64,000 nucleotides of DNA from Cyanoderma ruficeps (lineage: Eukaryota > Chordata > Aves > Passeriformes > Timaliidae): contig VZDJ01000223.1 in assembly GCA_008694505.1 (NCBI GenBank), positions 3,065,350-3,129,349 of the forward strand, given 5' to 3'. The number at the start of each line of letters is the position of its first letter. The stretch's first letter is position 1. Position numbers and translations under genes: made by a program. Positions 1 through 13,292 of this stretch are shown here, piece after piece. The notes under the pieces are model-generated. The model worked only from the letters and a program-made list of their open reading frames with translations. It was not told the origin of the DNA and made no database searches.

Positions 1-32
1 NNNNNNNNNNNNNNNNNNNNNNNNNNNNNNNN
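1..32. other. Run of N at the window edge
   Basis: The first 32 bases are undetermined, so the window opens at an assembly gap or a masked stretch. Nothing can be read here. Confidence 0.99.
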
Positions 33-2089
33 AAATTTAAAAGGGTTCCACCCCACCCATCTTTTATTTGTAGAGCTCCCACCATCTCCAGCAGGAGCTG
101 CACAAGAAATCTTTGTACAAACATGTCTGAATTTTTTTCAGCCTGACTGCCTATTGCTCAGGTTTTGATTTAATGCAAGTCTCCAGAGTACAAACTTTAA
201 AACTTCAGGTGGAATATAAAAAACAAAACTCTCTCAAAGGAGAAATTATGCCAAAATGATCTCGTATCTGAAATTTTCATACCATTCCTTGAAGTCCTTA
301 TCTGAATGCTCACAGACAATGTAACATTTATCACCGGCTTCGTCTTACATAATTCTCATATTCAAAAGAATGGCCGAATACTTTCATCTACATTTACTTC
401 TCTGTAACTAGACCAAACCATCAGGGATGGTGCTGCCATTTCAATTTGTTCAATTTTTTGTTCTAAGCCAGTAGTGAGATCTCTTCCTGCAGAGAGGAAC
501 TGAAGTCCAGAAGACACTGAGTGTCTTTTCTGCCTGCTAAAGGTTGTTTGGTGAGCTGCATTTTGACAGTGGAAAGTATTTCTCACACAGGTTCATGCTA
601 AAACATGCCAGTGGCTTCTAGTCCTGTTCTTAGAAAACTGCAAAGGTAAAACAGAAAAAAAGAAGAAAAGTGGCAACAAATAAATGAAATAGATCTGCCC
701 TTATGCACAAAGGCAGCTCTGAAGGTTCAACCCTGCCTCCATTGATGGCAAGAGTTGTTTTGTCATTGACCTCAATTTAGTTAAGATTTATTTCTAGCAA
801 GAAAATACAATGAATCAGCTTCATCATCAGTTTTGTCTGTCCAGCTACACTGAAACCAAGGGCATTGATTATGGCAAAAGAGTAGCAATTTTATTACAAA
901 ATTCTGATTTATAGAATGCTGTCTCCTTCACAGAAAACAATCTAAAAATTGATACGTTTCGGATCTATTTTCAAGTCTTAGTCTTTGCAAGATGCTCTAT
1001 GTGCTCCTTGTGAATGTGTTCCACGACTTAATTTTATTTTTTTACTAAAACAACTATAGGAATATTATTCATCACTTTTCCATAAAACAATTGCTGATTA
1101 TTCCTCAAAGGACCACAATTAGACAAACATGGTGATCACCAGGGAAGTTTCTTGTCCAAACATGCACAGCTCATCACTCCCAGCAATATCTTCCCAGCAG
1201 TTTTACAGAGATATTTTACTTCTGGAATAAATTGTTTGGAAATGTACTTGCTTGAGTAAATATCTTTGTTTAGGAGGATACAGTGGGGTTTCCTATTGTG
1301 TTTGTTTTGATGTTGAGGGCATTGTTTTCAGGTTCTGATCAAGACTTAAGCCCTACACTGCTCTAGACATGAAAAGCTTCCAGTTAGGTACTGAACACAA
1401 GCAAAGAAAGCATTAACCTTATTTTATATTTGATTAATTGAAACAGAAATTAATACATCAACCTTAAAAAAGATGTCTATGGTAGAACAGGGAATTCAGC
1501 CTCAATCTAGTGATTCCAGCTCTTGTTACCACAAGACACACCTGTAATTTCTTTTTCATTCTTAATGATAATTACTTAAAGAGAAGTGGTTCCTCTTATC
1601 TCCCTCGCTAACCATAAATCCTTCAAGTTAGTGTTATTAGACATCATTTCATGTGGAATGGGTGAATCCTGATGCAGCCTCACGCTCGTGTGGCTGTGGG
1701 AGCAGAGCCCTCACGTGTGGGCAATTACAGCCCTGGCTGATGGAGCACTGAGGTTGTGCCCTCTGATCCCCAAACTGCTGTAGGTGATGATTCATGGCTA
1801 TTAACAATAATTTCAGGAATTCTTTTCCATGACACAAGCTCCAGCTTCTGACAAAGTGATTTGTTTGCCTTGTTATTAACATTCCCAGATTGGTTTTAAC
1901 AAGAAATAGAGGAATGTGCAGTGTGCTGGTATTTGATTTTTCATGTATGGATGGGTTTATATTGGCTCCTCCTTGGCTGCTCTTGGAATTAGGAATTTGG
2001 TTTGGTTTCAGCTGGGGCAAGAGCCACTACTTTGCAAGCAATGGAGGTGGGTATCTCTTGATGGTCATCAGCTCAAGGTTTTCCTGCAG

Positions 2090-2534
2090 TGATGCCTAAA
2101 GTTTTATCTTTCCTGTGTTTCAGGCTCTGTGCTGCCCAGGGGTGCAGCTCTGAGCTCACAGTCAGTGTCACTCAGCTCTGCACACAGCAGGGACACCAAA
2201 CAAATCCTTTCCCAAATGGACACCAAGGACAACTTTCAGGCCCAGCAGCACAAACAAGGGTGGCTGAAGGGAGGGACAAGAAGGATGGGACCTCACAACC
2301 TGCAGCTGCAACTGGACAATTCAACCCCGAGATGCAAATGGACCAAAACTTATAAAAATGTAAGGCCTCGTGACTGGTCAGCCATTTTGTGACCATTCTA
2401 AATCCACCTTGGCTGTAGCCCTGGCCAGGCTCTTGTCCTGCCCAAGGTGTATCATAAAGGCCTTTCAATAAATACCTGTTTTATTCTCTGGCTCTGTCCA
2501 GTCTCTGTTTCAGATCAGCCTTCCTAAGGCATTA
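2090..2534 (+). mobile_element. Probable solo LTR of an endogenous retrovirus
   Basis: A 445-bp segment has LTR architecture. It begins TGATGCCT and ends AGGCATTA, so the ends form an imperfect inverted repeat (9 of the first 12 positions match), with the canonical terminal CA apparently changed to TA. It is flanked by GCAG at 2086-2089 and again at 2535-2538, which could be a 4-bp target duplication. Inside, a TATAAAA box at 2351-2357 precedes an AATAAA signal at 2467-2472 followed by a pyrimidine-rich tail, the usual U3-R-U5 order on the plus strand. No internal retroviral coding sequence is attached, so it would be a solo LTR left by recombination. It lies antisense to PITPNC1. The boundaries are less certain than for the LTR at 58678. 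Confidence 0.55.
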
Positions 2535-5500
2535 GCAGGACATTGCTATGGAGAGAACTCAGTCAGACTTATAATCACTACATACTAAGAAAATTTGCCA
2601 CTGAAATAATCCTTTTTCCCTAGCGAGGCTGGGAAGAAAGCAGGAAGAAAATAAACTCAATGTAAATTTGAACTTGGAAGTCTCTCTTATGTAGCACAAT
2701 TTACCAGTGTGAAAGTAGTGGTTTATATTTCTAAAATAGCGATTTTCCTGGCAAAATAATGACATTGTGAGCTAGGGTCCTGTGAAAAGAGGACTGCTGG
2801 GTTTGACTGCTTGGGAAATTCTGCAAGGAAAGCATGAATAGTAAACAGAGAAGGCAGAAGGGGGGTGGTTCTTACAGCCCAGTGCAGTGCTGTGCAGAGA
2901 TTCCCAGCCTGCTGACCTGACCCTAAATCTCCTTCAGCCTGGCCAAACAGCAGTGTGGAGTCTGCACTAACGCATTGTTTGACTTCTTGTTTTCAAGCTG
3001 AGATGTTTAGAGCAAACCAGGCACCTTTGCACTGCATCCTCTTTGTCATGTAGAAACATCTGAAGTGCAAAGAAGTTTTTATGAACTGGTGTTTTAAATG
3101 GCTTTCTCCAAGGCACAAATAAGAGAAAGTAGCTCCAGGAGCAAAGGTAGACTTCTAAATTATTGTCCTCAAAAGGAGATCTGTTTTTGTCTATACAAAA
3201 GATCAATCAAGGAATAATGCCAAACATCTAGGTCTTAAAGTCCAGATGTTTGCATAATTCACTGTTGTGATTTGAGGCCCCAGCAAATCATGCAAATTAT
3301 CTGGCAGTATAAATGTCACTCTCTGCAGTAATACATAAAGAATCTGACCAGTCAGAGTTTAGAGTTGAGCTTGAAATTTTTCTTTCAACTAATTCTTGCA
3401 TGCATCTGTGAATCACAAAGCACTACACATCTGCTGACTTGCATCAGCAGTATTCTCTACTGTTGCCCAAATTCATGGGAACATGCTTTTGTAGCCTCAC
3501 AAACAAACAGTTGCAGTGGGAACAGTTGACTTTTGCATGCTGTGAAGTGCCATTCTAACTGCTTTCATGTTTGCTTTGCCTTTTCAAGGAAGAAATTACA
3601 TCCTTAAGATACTTTATCTGCCTAAATTCCCGTGAATGACAGTTCAGCAACGACACACTGGATGTTGAAAGTCAGTAACCTCCCCTAGTATTTCCAGCTG
3701 AAGAAACGTGGCCCACTCTAAGTTTACAATACCCTGGCACATAGTGGCTTACAACTAAACAAGTGCTGCTGAAACCAATAGGAAGAGGTCTAGATCTCTG
3801 GTTAATAGGTGTACAATGAAAATTAAAATAAATGAAAATTAAGTTGCAAATGTTCAGCTTTCATGCAAATGGTTTGCCAAATATAGCTCATGTCCTGTTC
3901 AAATTGTAGTCATTTTATGCTTCTACACCAGCTGTGCTATTGAGAAAAGCCAGCTGTTTATCTGGAGTGTACAAGCTCATACAATTTTTAAGAATCAGTT
4001 TTTATTAACAATATTTTACAGTGAGTCAGCTGGTTACATTTTTCAACCACGTACACTATGTGCTTTGTACATCAACTGCGAGGATGTTCTATTATGCAGA
4101 TTTATCCATGTGTTTCCTGCAAGGAATGCAGATACATTTCCGGGGGCTGTCTCAAAAGTCCTCTGTGCACATAAAGGATGGCAAAAGGGACTCACTGTGT
4201 GTCTTGAGCAGTCTGTCCGTGCTGCACACTGACCACTCCCCACATCTCAGCCCTGTTTATGAGCATCTGCTCTGATTGTCTGCAAATGTGCTTTGCCTTG
4301 ATTCCAGCTTCCTGTTTTTCATGCACAGTTCACTCTGCCTTACAGTGCACAATCAGTTTGATAACTATCAAACATTATTGAAGCTTCTTCTGAGGTAAAA
4401 GCATATTTCATTTGTTTGCCACAACCCATTCACAAAGTTGTTGTTAAGTTAAAGCCCGAAGCTCAAGGAGTTGTTCAGTAAATATGTTAAAATTTTAACT
4501 CAGGATGCAGTAAAATGAAGTTAAACTGCAACATAATTTTTGTAGAGGTTACTAAAGGTTTTTCAGTGACATAAACTCTTTTCCTGATATTCCAGGAAAA
4601 CACTATTTCCATTTCAGATATTCCAAGAACAGTCAGAATGGAAAAGCACGGGCATTCTTCTTGATCCCTGTCACCAATCCCTTCCTCAGCAGGCACATGG
4701 GGTGGCACAGGACTCTATTTCACTCACAGTGAAGTGTAACATTCTCCATGGACCAGTGATGGTGATGGGGCAGCTTGCTCTATCAGACCTGACAGCAAAA
4801 GCTATTACCTGTTCTTCCATTAAAATGAGCAGGATTTGTGGGGGGAAGAGAAGAAACTCGTGTGCCATGCATATTAAACACATTTTAGCTGGCCACAATG
4901 TGCAAAGATGGCTTTGAACAGGAAGGTTGACTTCTGTGAAGTGCAGGATTTAAAAAATTTCATTATTTTAATTCAGTTTAGTTTAAGCCGGGAGTATTTA
5001 GAGTTTCATACGTCCTTTGACCCTTTCAAAATTCAATGAAGTGCAGAAATAGACTTGAGACTTAGGTTTATCTTTAACTATAAATGGACCAAACACGTGT
5101 GCATCTATTCATGCTTTTAGAAATTATGTTCTCTTTTTGCATGGCTAATGGTATTTGCTTAATGTTTAAGTAGATCTTCTTTCCCCTCAGGCTCCTTTTC
5201 TCTAATTACTCTTCTTCAGTAATTACTCATTTTTACGACTTAAAAAAATCTCTCTCACACCAACACCATCAACTTTCAAGTGGAGAGAATTCAATGCTTT
5301 CGGAAAAAAAACTGAGTAAACTTTGAGTTTAGAAGCACCAAAGAGACTACAAAGGATTCTATAAACTTTGTCAGAATCACAGCAGGGAATAATTCTGCAA
5401 TTACATTTTTTGGCAAGCAAGTTCCTTACAGCACATTTTAGGCAATATAATTCTGCTTATAAATATGAAAAAATGAGAAATTTCTTAGTATGCACAATCT

Positions 5501-8500
5501 ACAATGAATAAAACAGCATCAGAATTTAGTACTTAGTAGTAACAAGCTGAACAAGACAAATCCAATCTGCCTTCTGATATTTTATTCAGAAGAAAATGAA
5601 TTTTTTTTGCTACTTACAGTGAAATAAAAATATATTCACAGTCCAGAATATTTCATTTGATCATCACAAATACTTCATCCTACTTTCTGATCTTCTAAAA
5701 TAAAACTGACTTCAATTTAATTTTTAAAATGCACTTGTTTTATTCCTGCATCCTGTAGATAAAAATAATGATATAAAAAATCCAGTGTCTGTAAATAGTT
5801 GGGGTCACTCCTGCATCTCTGCATCTAACCCAGGGATCAGGATGATGAAAATATTAAGGTTATCTGAAGTCATCTGATGGGAGGAAGCACGTGAGAGCAA
5901 TTGCATAAGAAGGAAATGAAGACATACTTTCCTCCCCAGATTTTTGAGATACACTGAAGTCTCAAAACTAGACTGAAAGAAGATATAATTTTTCCATTTT
6001 AGTTAATTAGAACCAACGTTTGCAATTTAACTACCTACTCTATATATCTGTGACAAAATCCCCCCATGCTGGAATGAATCACTACCATAGGAACTAAGTA
6101 CTTTTGTCCCTGTGCCTTTGTTACATGCATGAATCTGTAATAAATGTTGGGAGCACATTTAGGGAGGAAATCTGTTTGCCTGCTACTGACTTATGGAAAA
6201 TCAAAACTGCAGCCAAATAAACTCCCTGGCAGGTAACCTGGGTTTTGCTGCAGAACAAATAGTAGCTGAGACACCTGGGGGTGCACGTGCTGGAGGGGTC
6301 AGGGTGCTCATGTGCTTGCCTAGAATTAAAGCACACAACCTTTCATTTCAAACTTCTCCACCTTGAAGGTGTGAATTTTTTGACAATGTACAGCTGAGCA
6401 GAATTGCTGCCTTCCAGCACTACACAGAACAGAAGCTCTTACGTAAGTAAAAGCAAAATTTCCAGGAAGGACCACATTCCTGACTGAAAAGCTTCCAGAG
6501 CAGACATTCTTTCAATACCACATGTAGTCTAAAGGGAGGATGAAGGCAAAGAATTCCTGACAAGGGACTCTATAGGCTTAATTCAATTTTATCATAATCC
6601 AGGAATGCAAAGCTATATGGTTTCCAGATGTTTTTGCCAGATGAGGCCACTGCATTAGGCATTCCACCAGTGCTAATCTGGTTTTAGTGTTCTGTAAGGG
6701 AAGTCTAGAACATTACACAAACACAGCATCTCCTCTGGGACAGAGCCTGGAAACAGTGCAGAGGGAGGTGCAGGAAACTACAACCTGCAGATTTTAACCA
6801 ACACAGAACAATTACGTGGGGTCATCATTCTTAGGAAGACTAGGGAGGGTGACCAAGTTTGGGTAAAATGCAATGTAGTTTCTCCAGCTTATACAACAAA
6901 TACGGATCTCTATATTCCACAGAGCTACCTACAGTCTGATTATGCAGGGGCTATAAGACACAGCTGGCAGTTTTTCAGTGCAGATATCAGCATCTGAGAG
7001 AATCCAGTGGGACTAATGGAGCCTATGCACCAGGGAATTCAAAAACTCTTCTAGGACATATCCTTGCCTTACTCCACTGGATACCAAACCAGAAGTAATG
7101 ACCACCAGAAACAGCAGAGGGGGAAGGAGCAGCTCTTGGTTCTGTGCTTGACTTTGCACCCTTCTGAAGTAGTTTGTACACCACCAGTAACAGATAAATC
7201 AAATTCTCAATACCTCTAAGTGGGAATATCTTCCTCTCCACCATGAGAATTTTGTTTTGTTCCAAGTACAAAGAAGTTTCCAAAAGGCCACTTCAGCTGG
7301 AACAGATCCTGTTGAGTCCAATGGAAAGCCTCTCCTGTTGACTGCAGAGAGCTTTGTACGTAAGTGAACAAGCAGCTTTCCTGCACTCCCTACTCCAGTT
7401 AACCACTTCCTCATTAGTTAGAGCCAGCTGCGTCACTTGGAACGGATCCTTTGGGTATAAGAGTTCATGGTGTACAGTAGCACCAGGGAATAGAGCTGAA
7501 AGCCACAACAACAAAATGTATAAATAGATAAGAATTCTGTATAGAGAACCTGGTTTTCTTCCTGCAGTCCCTCAGCCCAGCACAGTTCTCTGAGACAGTC
7601 TTGGGAGCACCGTTCATGTGAGTACTCCGGGTTGGAATCTGCTGTCTAAGACACACGTTTGAAATGGAAAACATGTAGCTCAAAGACTTGAAGGGCACAC
7701 GCCCTGTAAAAAGCTAGGTTTGGAAAAAGTCAGAGAATTAATCTAAAGCATTCTGCTGTAGACTTCAATAATTGACAAAACCCCAAACAAAAACCGCACA
7801 CACGCAAGTTGAACAAAAGCCTCTCCTCACCAGAGTCTAAAAATACAGTTACAAAGAGATCGTCGCTTCCTTTCCTGCCACCCAGAGCCTTCGACTCCCC
7901 AAACACTCCTGTCATTGGTTCAGGCTCACAGAGGAAGTGGTTGCTGCAGCAATGGCAACCCAATGAAAGCTCTTTCTCTCCTACATTTTTGATTTTTTTA
8001 TAGCATGCAGAAAGAGCAGACAGCAAGACCACAAACTTGTTGCATGGCAACGCAGCTTGACCTTCCCTATTACTTTTCATAAAAATAAAGAATTCAGGCA
8101 AACTTAGAGAATTCTTTGACATATGTCATGTGCCTGTAAATTATTTCTTGGGAAACACAAAAAGCTATAATTAAGGAAAAAGATGGAAGAAAATATTAAA
8201 ACATGAATGAAACTCACTAAAAATGTCCATGCCCAAACAGCTCTCACAGGTTGGTCAGTAATCTAATTTCAGTCTAACATACTTTTAAATGCTGACAAAC
8301 TTTTACAGCAGTACATATCTGCATTACTTTTAAGTTAAAACATTGCTTTTTTAGTGGTTTCTAATAATTTCAACTATTTCCACAGGCTTGTGACGGTGAA
8401 ACATTTATGACAATATTTTTTATTCTAAAAACTTCATGAACTCTCAGCTTTGTTAACCAGATAATGCCGTGCTTTAATGGGAATACTCAGGGATTTCTCC

Positions 8501-10927
8501 AACATCTCAAAGGCTGGGTAAATGCCCATTGAAGAATGTCCTCACTAACAAATTGAGTTCTCTTGTGGACAGTTTCTCAGATTTGTTTTATATCTCTCTC
8601 ACTCATTTGAAAATTCTGGGGTGGGAAGAGATGGAGAGGATGTCACACTGCCTGATAGGTGTTACCAAAACAGTGAAACCTCTAACATGTGCTATTTCAT
8701 GCTGGGCCTGGGAGCTTGACTAGGAAGATTTTAGCAAAATAGTTCAGGGAACAGCTTTAGTGGAAGCTCATGGCAAACTGTTCCTGCACTGTCACTTTCC
8801 AGCCACTTGTTAATCTTTAGAATATTCCATTCCTCTGTCTCTCATGCTCATTCACAGAATGAATACATATAAGGAATGTTAATGGTTAATTATCCAGCCT
8901 GGAAACCTAAATTCCCTATTTGTCTTTTTTTTTGGTGGTTGTTTTGCCTTGTACTCTGTATGGACTGCAGGATTCTCCTGAGAGGCAGATAACCATCTGG
9001 GCACTCTGAATTCCTCACTGCCACGGCTGAACTGTCTCCAGCACCTCAGACACACAAATTAAAGCTACACAGTGGAAAGCAGAGCAGGGATATTCCTCAG
9101 CTGCACCTTCCTTGATCCTCAGCATCCGACACACCTACATCCCAATTCTGGATTAGCAAAGTCACCACAGACAACCAAGCTAAGCAGTGCTTCTTTAATA
9201 TTTTTCTTCTATCCAGGCCGCAGACAATTAGTTAAACCCAAATAAATTAATGCTTCTAATTCTACTCTTTGATTGAAAGGATGGTAATGAGCAATTTGCT
9301 GCCTCAACTGGTCGCAGCTGTCACCAAGAGGCAGCCACCAGTTTGGCTCAGTGGGAAGCTCACAGTGTCACTTCTGTTGGAGCCACGGTGGTCATCTTGC
9401 TGTGAGCACAAATGCTGGCAGGTAGGGCAAAATGTGGGAAGAATTCTGGCATTCCCAGTGGGATCCATTAATGCACACCAAGTTTATGTATATATTCTAC
9501 TATCCACTATATTCTTTGTATACTCTAGTTGATCATACTAAACCTGCCGTGTGCCTGTTCTCTTGTCACGATTCTGAGCTAACTCAACAGTCACCAATAA
9601 CTCACACTAAATAAACAAATAACACAGAGAAATTAAGTTCCTTTAGAAAAGAAAAAGCACCTCAGCTATACAATAAAATAGAACAGATAACACTGTGGTC
9701 TTAAAGAAAAAATATTTAATGCCAAAAAGAGGGCAGAAATGAAAAAATCAAAAGCAACTTTTTATTCCAACTTGTTTCTTTCAATTTAAATTGCAAAAGC
9801 GATAATTACAATTGAAAAATATTTAAGATGTTTAAAGTGAGGCCTAAACACAGAAGAAAAGTTAATGTTGTAAACAAAGCTGTTTTAGGGCAAGGAAAGA
9901 TGCAAGGTTGTATTCAGGGCTGCTGGAAGACAAGTGTTTCCATGTCATTTTCCCATGGCACTCAGTGACATTAAAACTACAGAGTCTGGCAAGCACGACT
10001 GGTCATTGCTTTGTTTTCTCATTCTTCCAATAATTTCTAGCACACAAACACATAATGACCATCAACAGAGAATACAAAAGCCTAGATCCAACAACCAAAC
10101 AGGGCTTCCAAAAGGGCAAACTGTATGTTTAATTCAACTGGTTTTAGTGACGGGTCAGGGCTCTTCTTTCACAACTCAGAGGATTCTCATTGCCCAGTTC
10201 TTTCTGAGCTACTGAGAACAAATAAAAAGATTTGCGTTCTAGCGCCTGAACTACAGTGTGTGGAAGAGAGAAAATGAAGTGTGAGTTTCAGCCTTGGGCT
10301 CATACAGTATTTCCTTTATTACCTGTCGGTGCTGCCTTCATGAAAGCCAGAAAATTCCACATGGAGCAAATCTGCATCACAGTTACCCCAAAGGTACAAA
10401 TCTAGCAGATCCAGCTCTCATGGCAGTCTTCTATGTTCCTCTATTTCTTTTTTAATGGGCAAAATAGGATAGACAGAACAAGGATGACCATGCAGCATTA
10501 TGGATCTGCTGGCTCTTGGTGAGCTCCTAACAAAATTTAGGAAACTGCTTGAGCAGCACTGAGCACAGGACTGGTACAGAACATACTGACTGCAAATGAC
10601 TCCCTGAGAGTCACTTCATTTTTGGTGCCAGAACTCACGAACTGGAGACCCAAACTCTCATGGAGCTGCCTTAACTTGGGAAGGCTCTTTTTCTTAAAAA
10701 TAGACCTTTCATTTTTCCTCTCAGCACTTATGTGTGCTACAGAGACACAACACGTTCTTCTACAGCCAGAAGGTTTGAATTTGAGGCTTGCTATTTATAT
10801 AGTTATTCCAGTCCTCGACTGTGCCACAAAGCCCTGACAGCCCTAACTATTCAACAACTGACTTCCCTGACACAGAGACAGCCAAGGTCATTCATACCAA
10901 TAAATGCCTATGAACGATCAAGTTTCT

Positions 10928-10938
10928 TTTTTTTTTTA
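10928..10938. repeat. Poly-T tract
   Basis: A short homopolymeric T run with no recognisable element around it. It may be the tail of an old retroposon inserted in minus orientation, but nothing identifiable precedes it. Confidence 0.5.
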
Positions 10939-12487
10939 ATCTGAGGACATGAAAGGATAATTCAGTAATTTCATTACAACAGAAAGATCCAACTAGCATT
11001 GGTTTTTCATTTACTATTAAAGGCAGTCCTGCAGGGCTGAAATACTACACTATTCCTTGTCATTCCATTTTTAGTTCCTTTTCTTTCCTTCCCTTTTCTA
11101 TCTATTGGTGAGATTCATATTACAAAACTCTCAACCTTTACAAAATGGATGCTTTTATCTTCGCAGCTGAGGTGCCTGTGAAGTCAATATGACATGAAAG
11201 GTTTTCTGTATTTTAGTACCTTTGCCACGTGAGTAACGGGCAGACGTCACAGTGGTGTCACTGTCCCCTCTTTGTGAGAACACACATTTAGGGCAACAAT
11301 AGCACAAAATGCACTTTCTCAAGCCTAGAAATGCAATCCCGAAGGGAAACTTGCAGAGACACACTTGTCTCTCCATTCATCCATAGACCAAATGTTTCCA
11401 TTTGGTCCAAAGGCCATTTGAATGACATTTCTTCTTCCAGTGACATCAGAAGAAAAAGGTGACATTAAATGAATTCTCAGTTACTACTGGGTATCATCCT
11501 CAAAATAATTTTCTATACGTCACAACAACTTAATTGAAATTCTTAAAATTGCAATTGTCTCTGCAAGAATTCAAAATGATGGACAAAAATGTGCTGGTTT
11601 GTCCTTTCAGAAATACAGTAAAAGATAGAAAGAATTCATCACAGACAGCCTCTCAGGGAATATCATCAGCCTAAAGATTTGTGTGAGAGTTCTTGAGAAG
11701 CTCAAAGAAGTGGAACTGCCTTGTATTTTCTTTAAATGAAAGATCAGATGTGGTTTTGAAGGTTATATGAGAAAGGTGCTGAGAGAAGATGAGTTAAGAG
11801 CTATCAAATAATTAACCTGTGAAACAAGATGAAAATAATAAAGAATAGCACAGACATGGGCTGCAGTGTGAGCTCAGTGTGGGCTGACTCGTTTGGCTGA
11901 GCTGCTCTGAGCTCCCATGGTGAGATTGTTTCCAACTCTCAGGCCAACGTTTGCAGGTAATCCTGGCGGAGATAACCAACCCAATATTGCCCTCAGGACT
12001 ATCCCTATTCTCTTACCTCCCTTGTAGCTTTTCTTAACTAGAACTTCTGTTTTATTACTGTTTTTTTGGAACAAAAGATAAAGGAACTTATAACTGAAAC
12101 CAAATAATCATTCTCATCTCCTGCTGATGTGTATTTGACATGATGATGGCCACTGTCTTGCTGAATCTGGCCTGAAATATCAAAAGCAGCTGGTAGTTTG
12201 ACTTAATCCAGTCTTGCTCTGACACTAATTCCGATGAAGGCACTTTAGTGCATGTGTTGTGTATTTACTAGCTGTCTGTTTATATTGCTAACAATGATGT
12301 TGATACTGCAGCAGGTCATTGCCAGTTAAGTAAAACACAAGTTTATGTAACCATCAACTATTTATTTTAACACTGACATAAGCAGTGCATTGTGTAAATA
12401 CGTAGTGGTATTTTTCTGTTAACAGAATTGTATTTAAACTTCATGTTATCAGTAACAGTAATATGAAAATGAACCAGTTACATTGAA

Positions 12488-12548
12488 GAGATTTGTATCT
12501 AAAGTAGATTTGTATCTAAATCTAATCTAAAATAGATTTGTATCAAAT
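12488..12548 (+). repeat. Short imperfect tandem repeat (agatttgtatctaaa)
   Basis: The phrase AGATTTGTATCTAAA, or a close variant, occurs three times within about 60 bp. Smaller ATCTAA duplications lie between the second and third copies. It is a small slippage-type repeat in PITPNC1 intron 1 with no evident function. Confidence 0.6.
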
Positions 12549-13215
12549 GAGCAGAGATATTAACTAACAAGTGCCATTAACAGAGATTCTTCTCTTGCTG
12601 GTAAAAACTCCACTGAATATTAGTTGCATGATGTTTTACTGTGTCTACTTTAGGCTCAGAAAGCCACAATGAAAATGGCTCCAGAATGTTTTAGTTGCTG
12701 ATAAAAATAATAGCAATTATTAAATAAAAGTGATTCATTGTATTGGAAATAAATGTCAGAATTTTTTTTCTTTGGAAGGCTCTTATGCCTACAGGGAGCT
12801 AGGAAAGGGACTTGAAATTCAACAGACATGTAGTCTTTGCATAAATACTTATGCATGAAAATCCCTTGGCTAAATATAAACCTTTAAATTTAAGTCTTTG
12901 CAAATACAGCTCCATATTCTCAAAGAAGCTTTTTAGGGCTTTCCAGAAGAATTATCAAGAATTACTCTGTTCTTACTGCACACTCTCGCAGATCCTACTA
13001 TATTTAGGATGTATGTTTCTCGTGTTCTTTATCACAGATTTTTTTTTCTATTGCTTATTCTCTTCTATCATATGGCACTGTGTACATTTGAAACACTCAT
13101 TTTATCCATTACTTCCATTATCTCAAGTGCAGCAGCCTGTGCAGTGCATCCCAAGGTTCCAGCACTGGCGATAAGAGCCAGCAGCTCACATGAGGCCGGA
13201 TGATCACACAGCACA

Positions 13216-13292
13216 TGATGGCCCTGCCCATGGCAAGGGGTGGGACCAGATGACCTTTAAAGGTCCTTTCCAACCCAAACCATTCTGTGATT
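13216..13292 (+). mobile_element. CR1 LINE 3' end fragment, plus orientation
   Basis: The sequence runs from a gatggccctgcccatggcaa-like segment through 'accagatgacctttaaaggtcc' to 'ccattctgtgatt'. This is the diagnostic 3' untranslated end of avian CR1 retroposons, whose tails end in ATTCTRTGA-type repeats rather than poly-A. Only the extreme 3' end is present, as usual for 5'-truncated CR1 copies. It may extend a few tens of bases further left in diverged form. Confidence 0.85.

Noticed and set aside
2162..2566. Alternative LTR boundary using GTCAG duplications at 2161-2165 and 2562-2566
   Set aside because: The ends TGTCAC and AACTCA do not form an inverted repeat, whereas the 2090-2534 boundary has matching ends and a flanking GCAG duplication.
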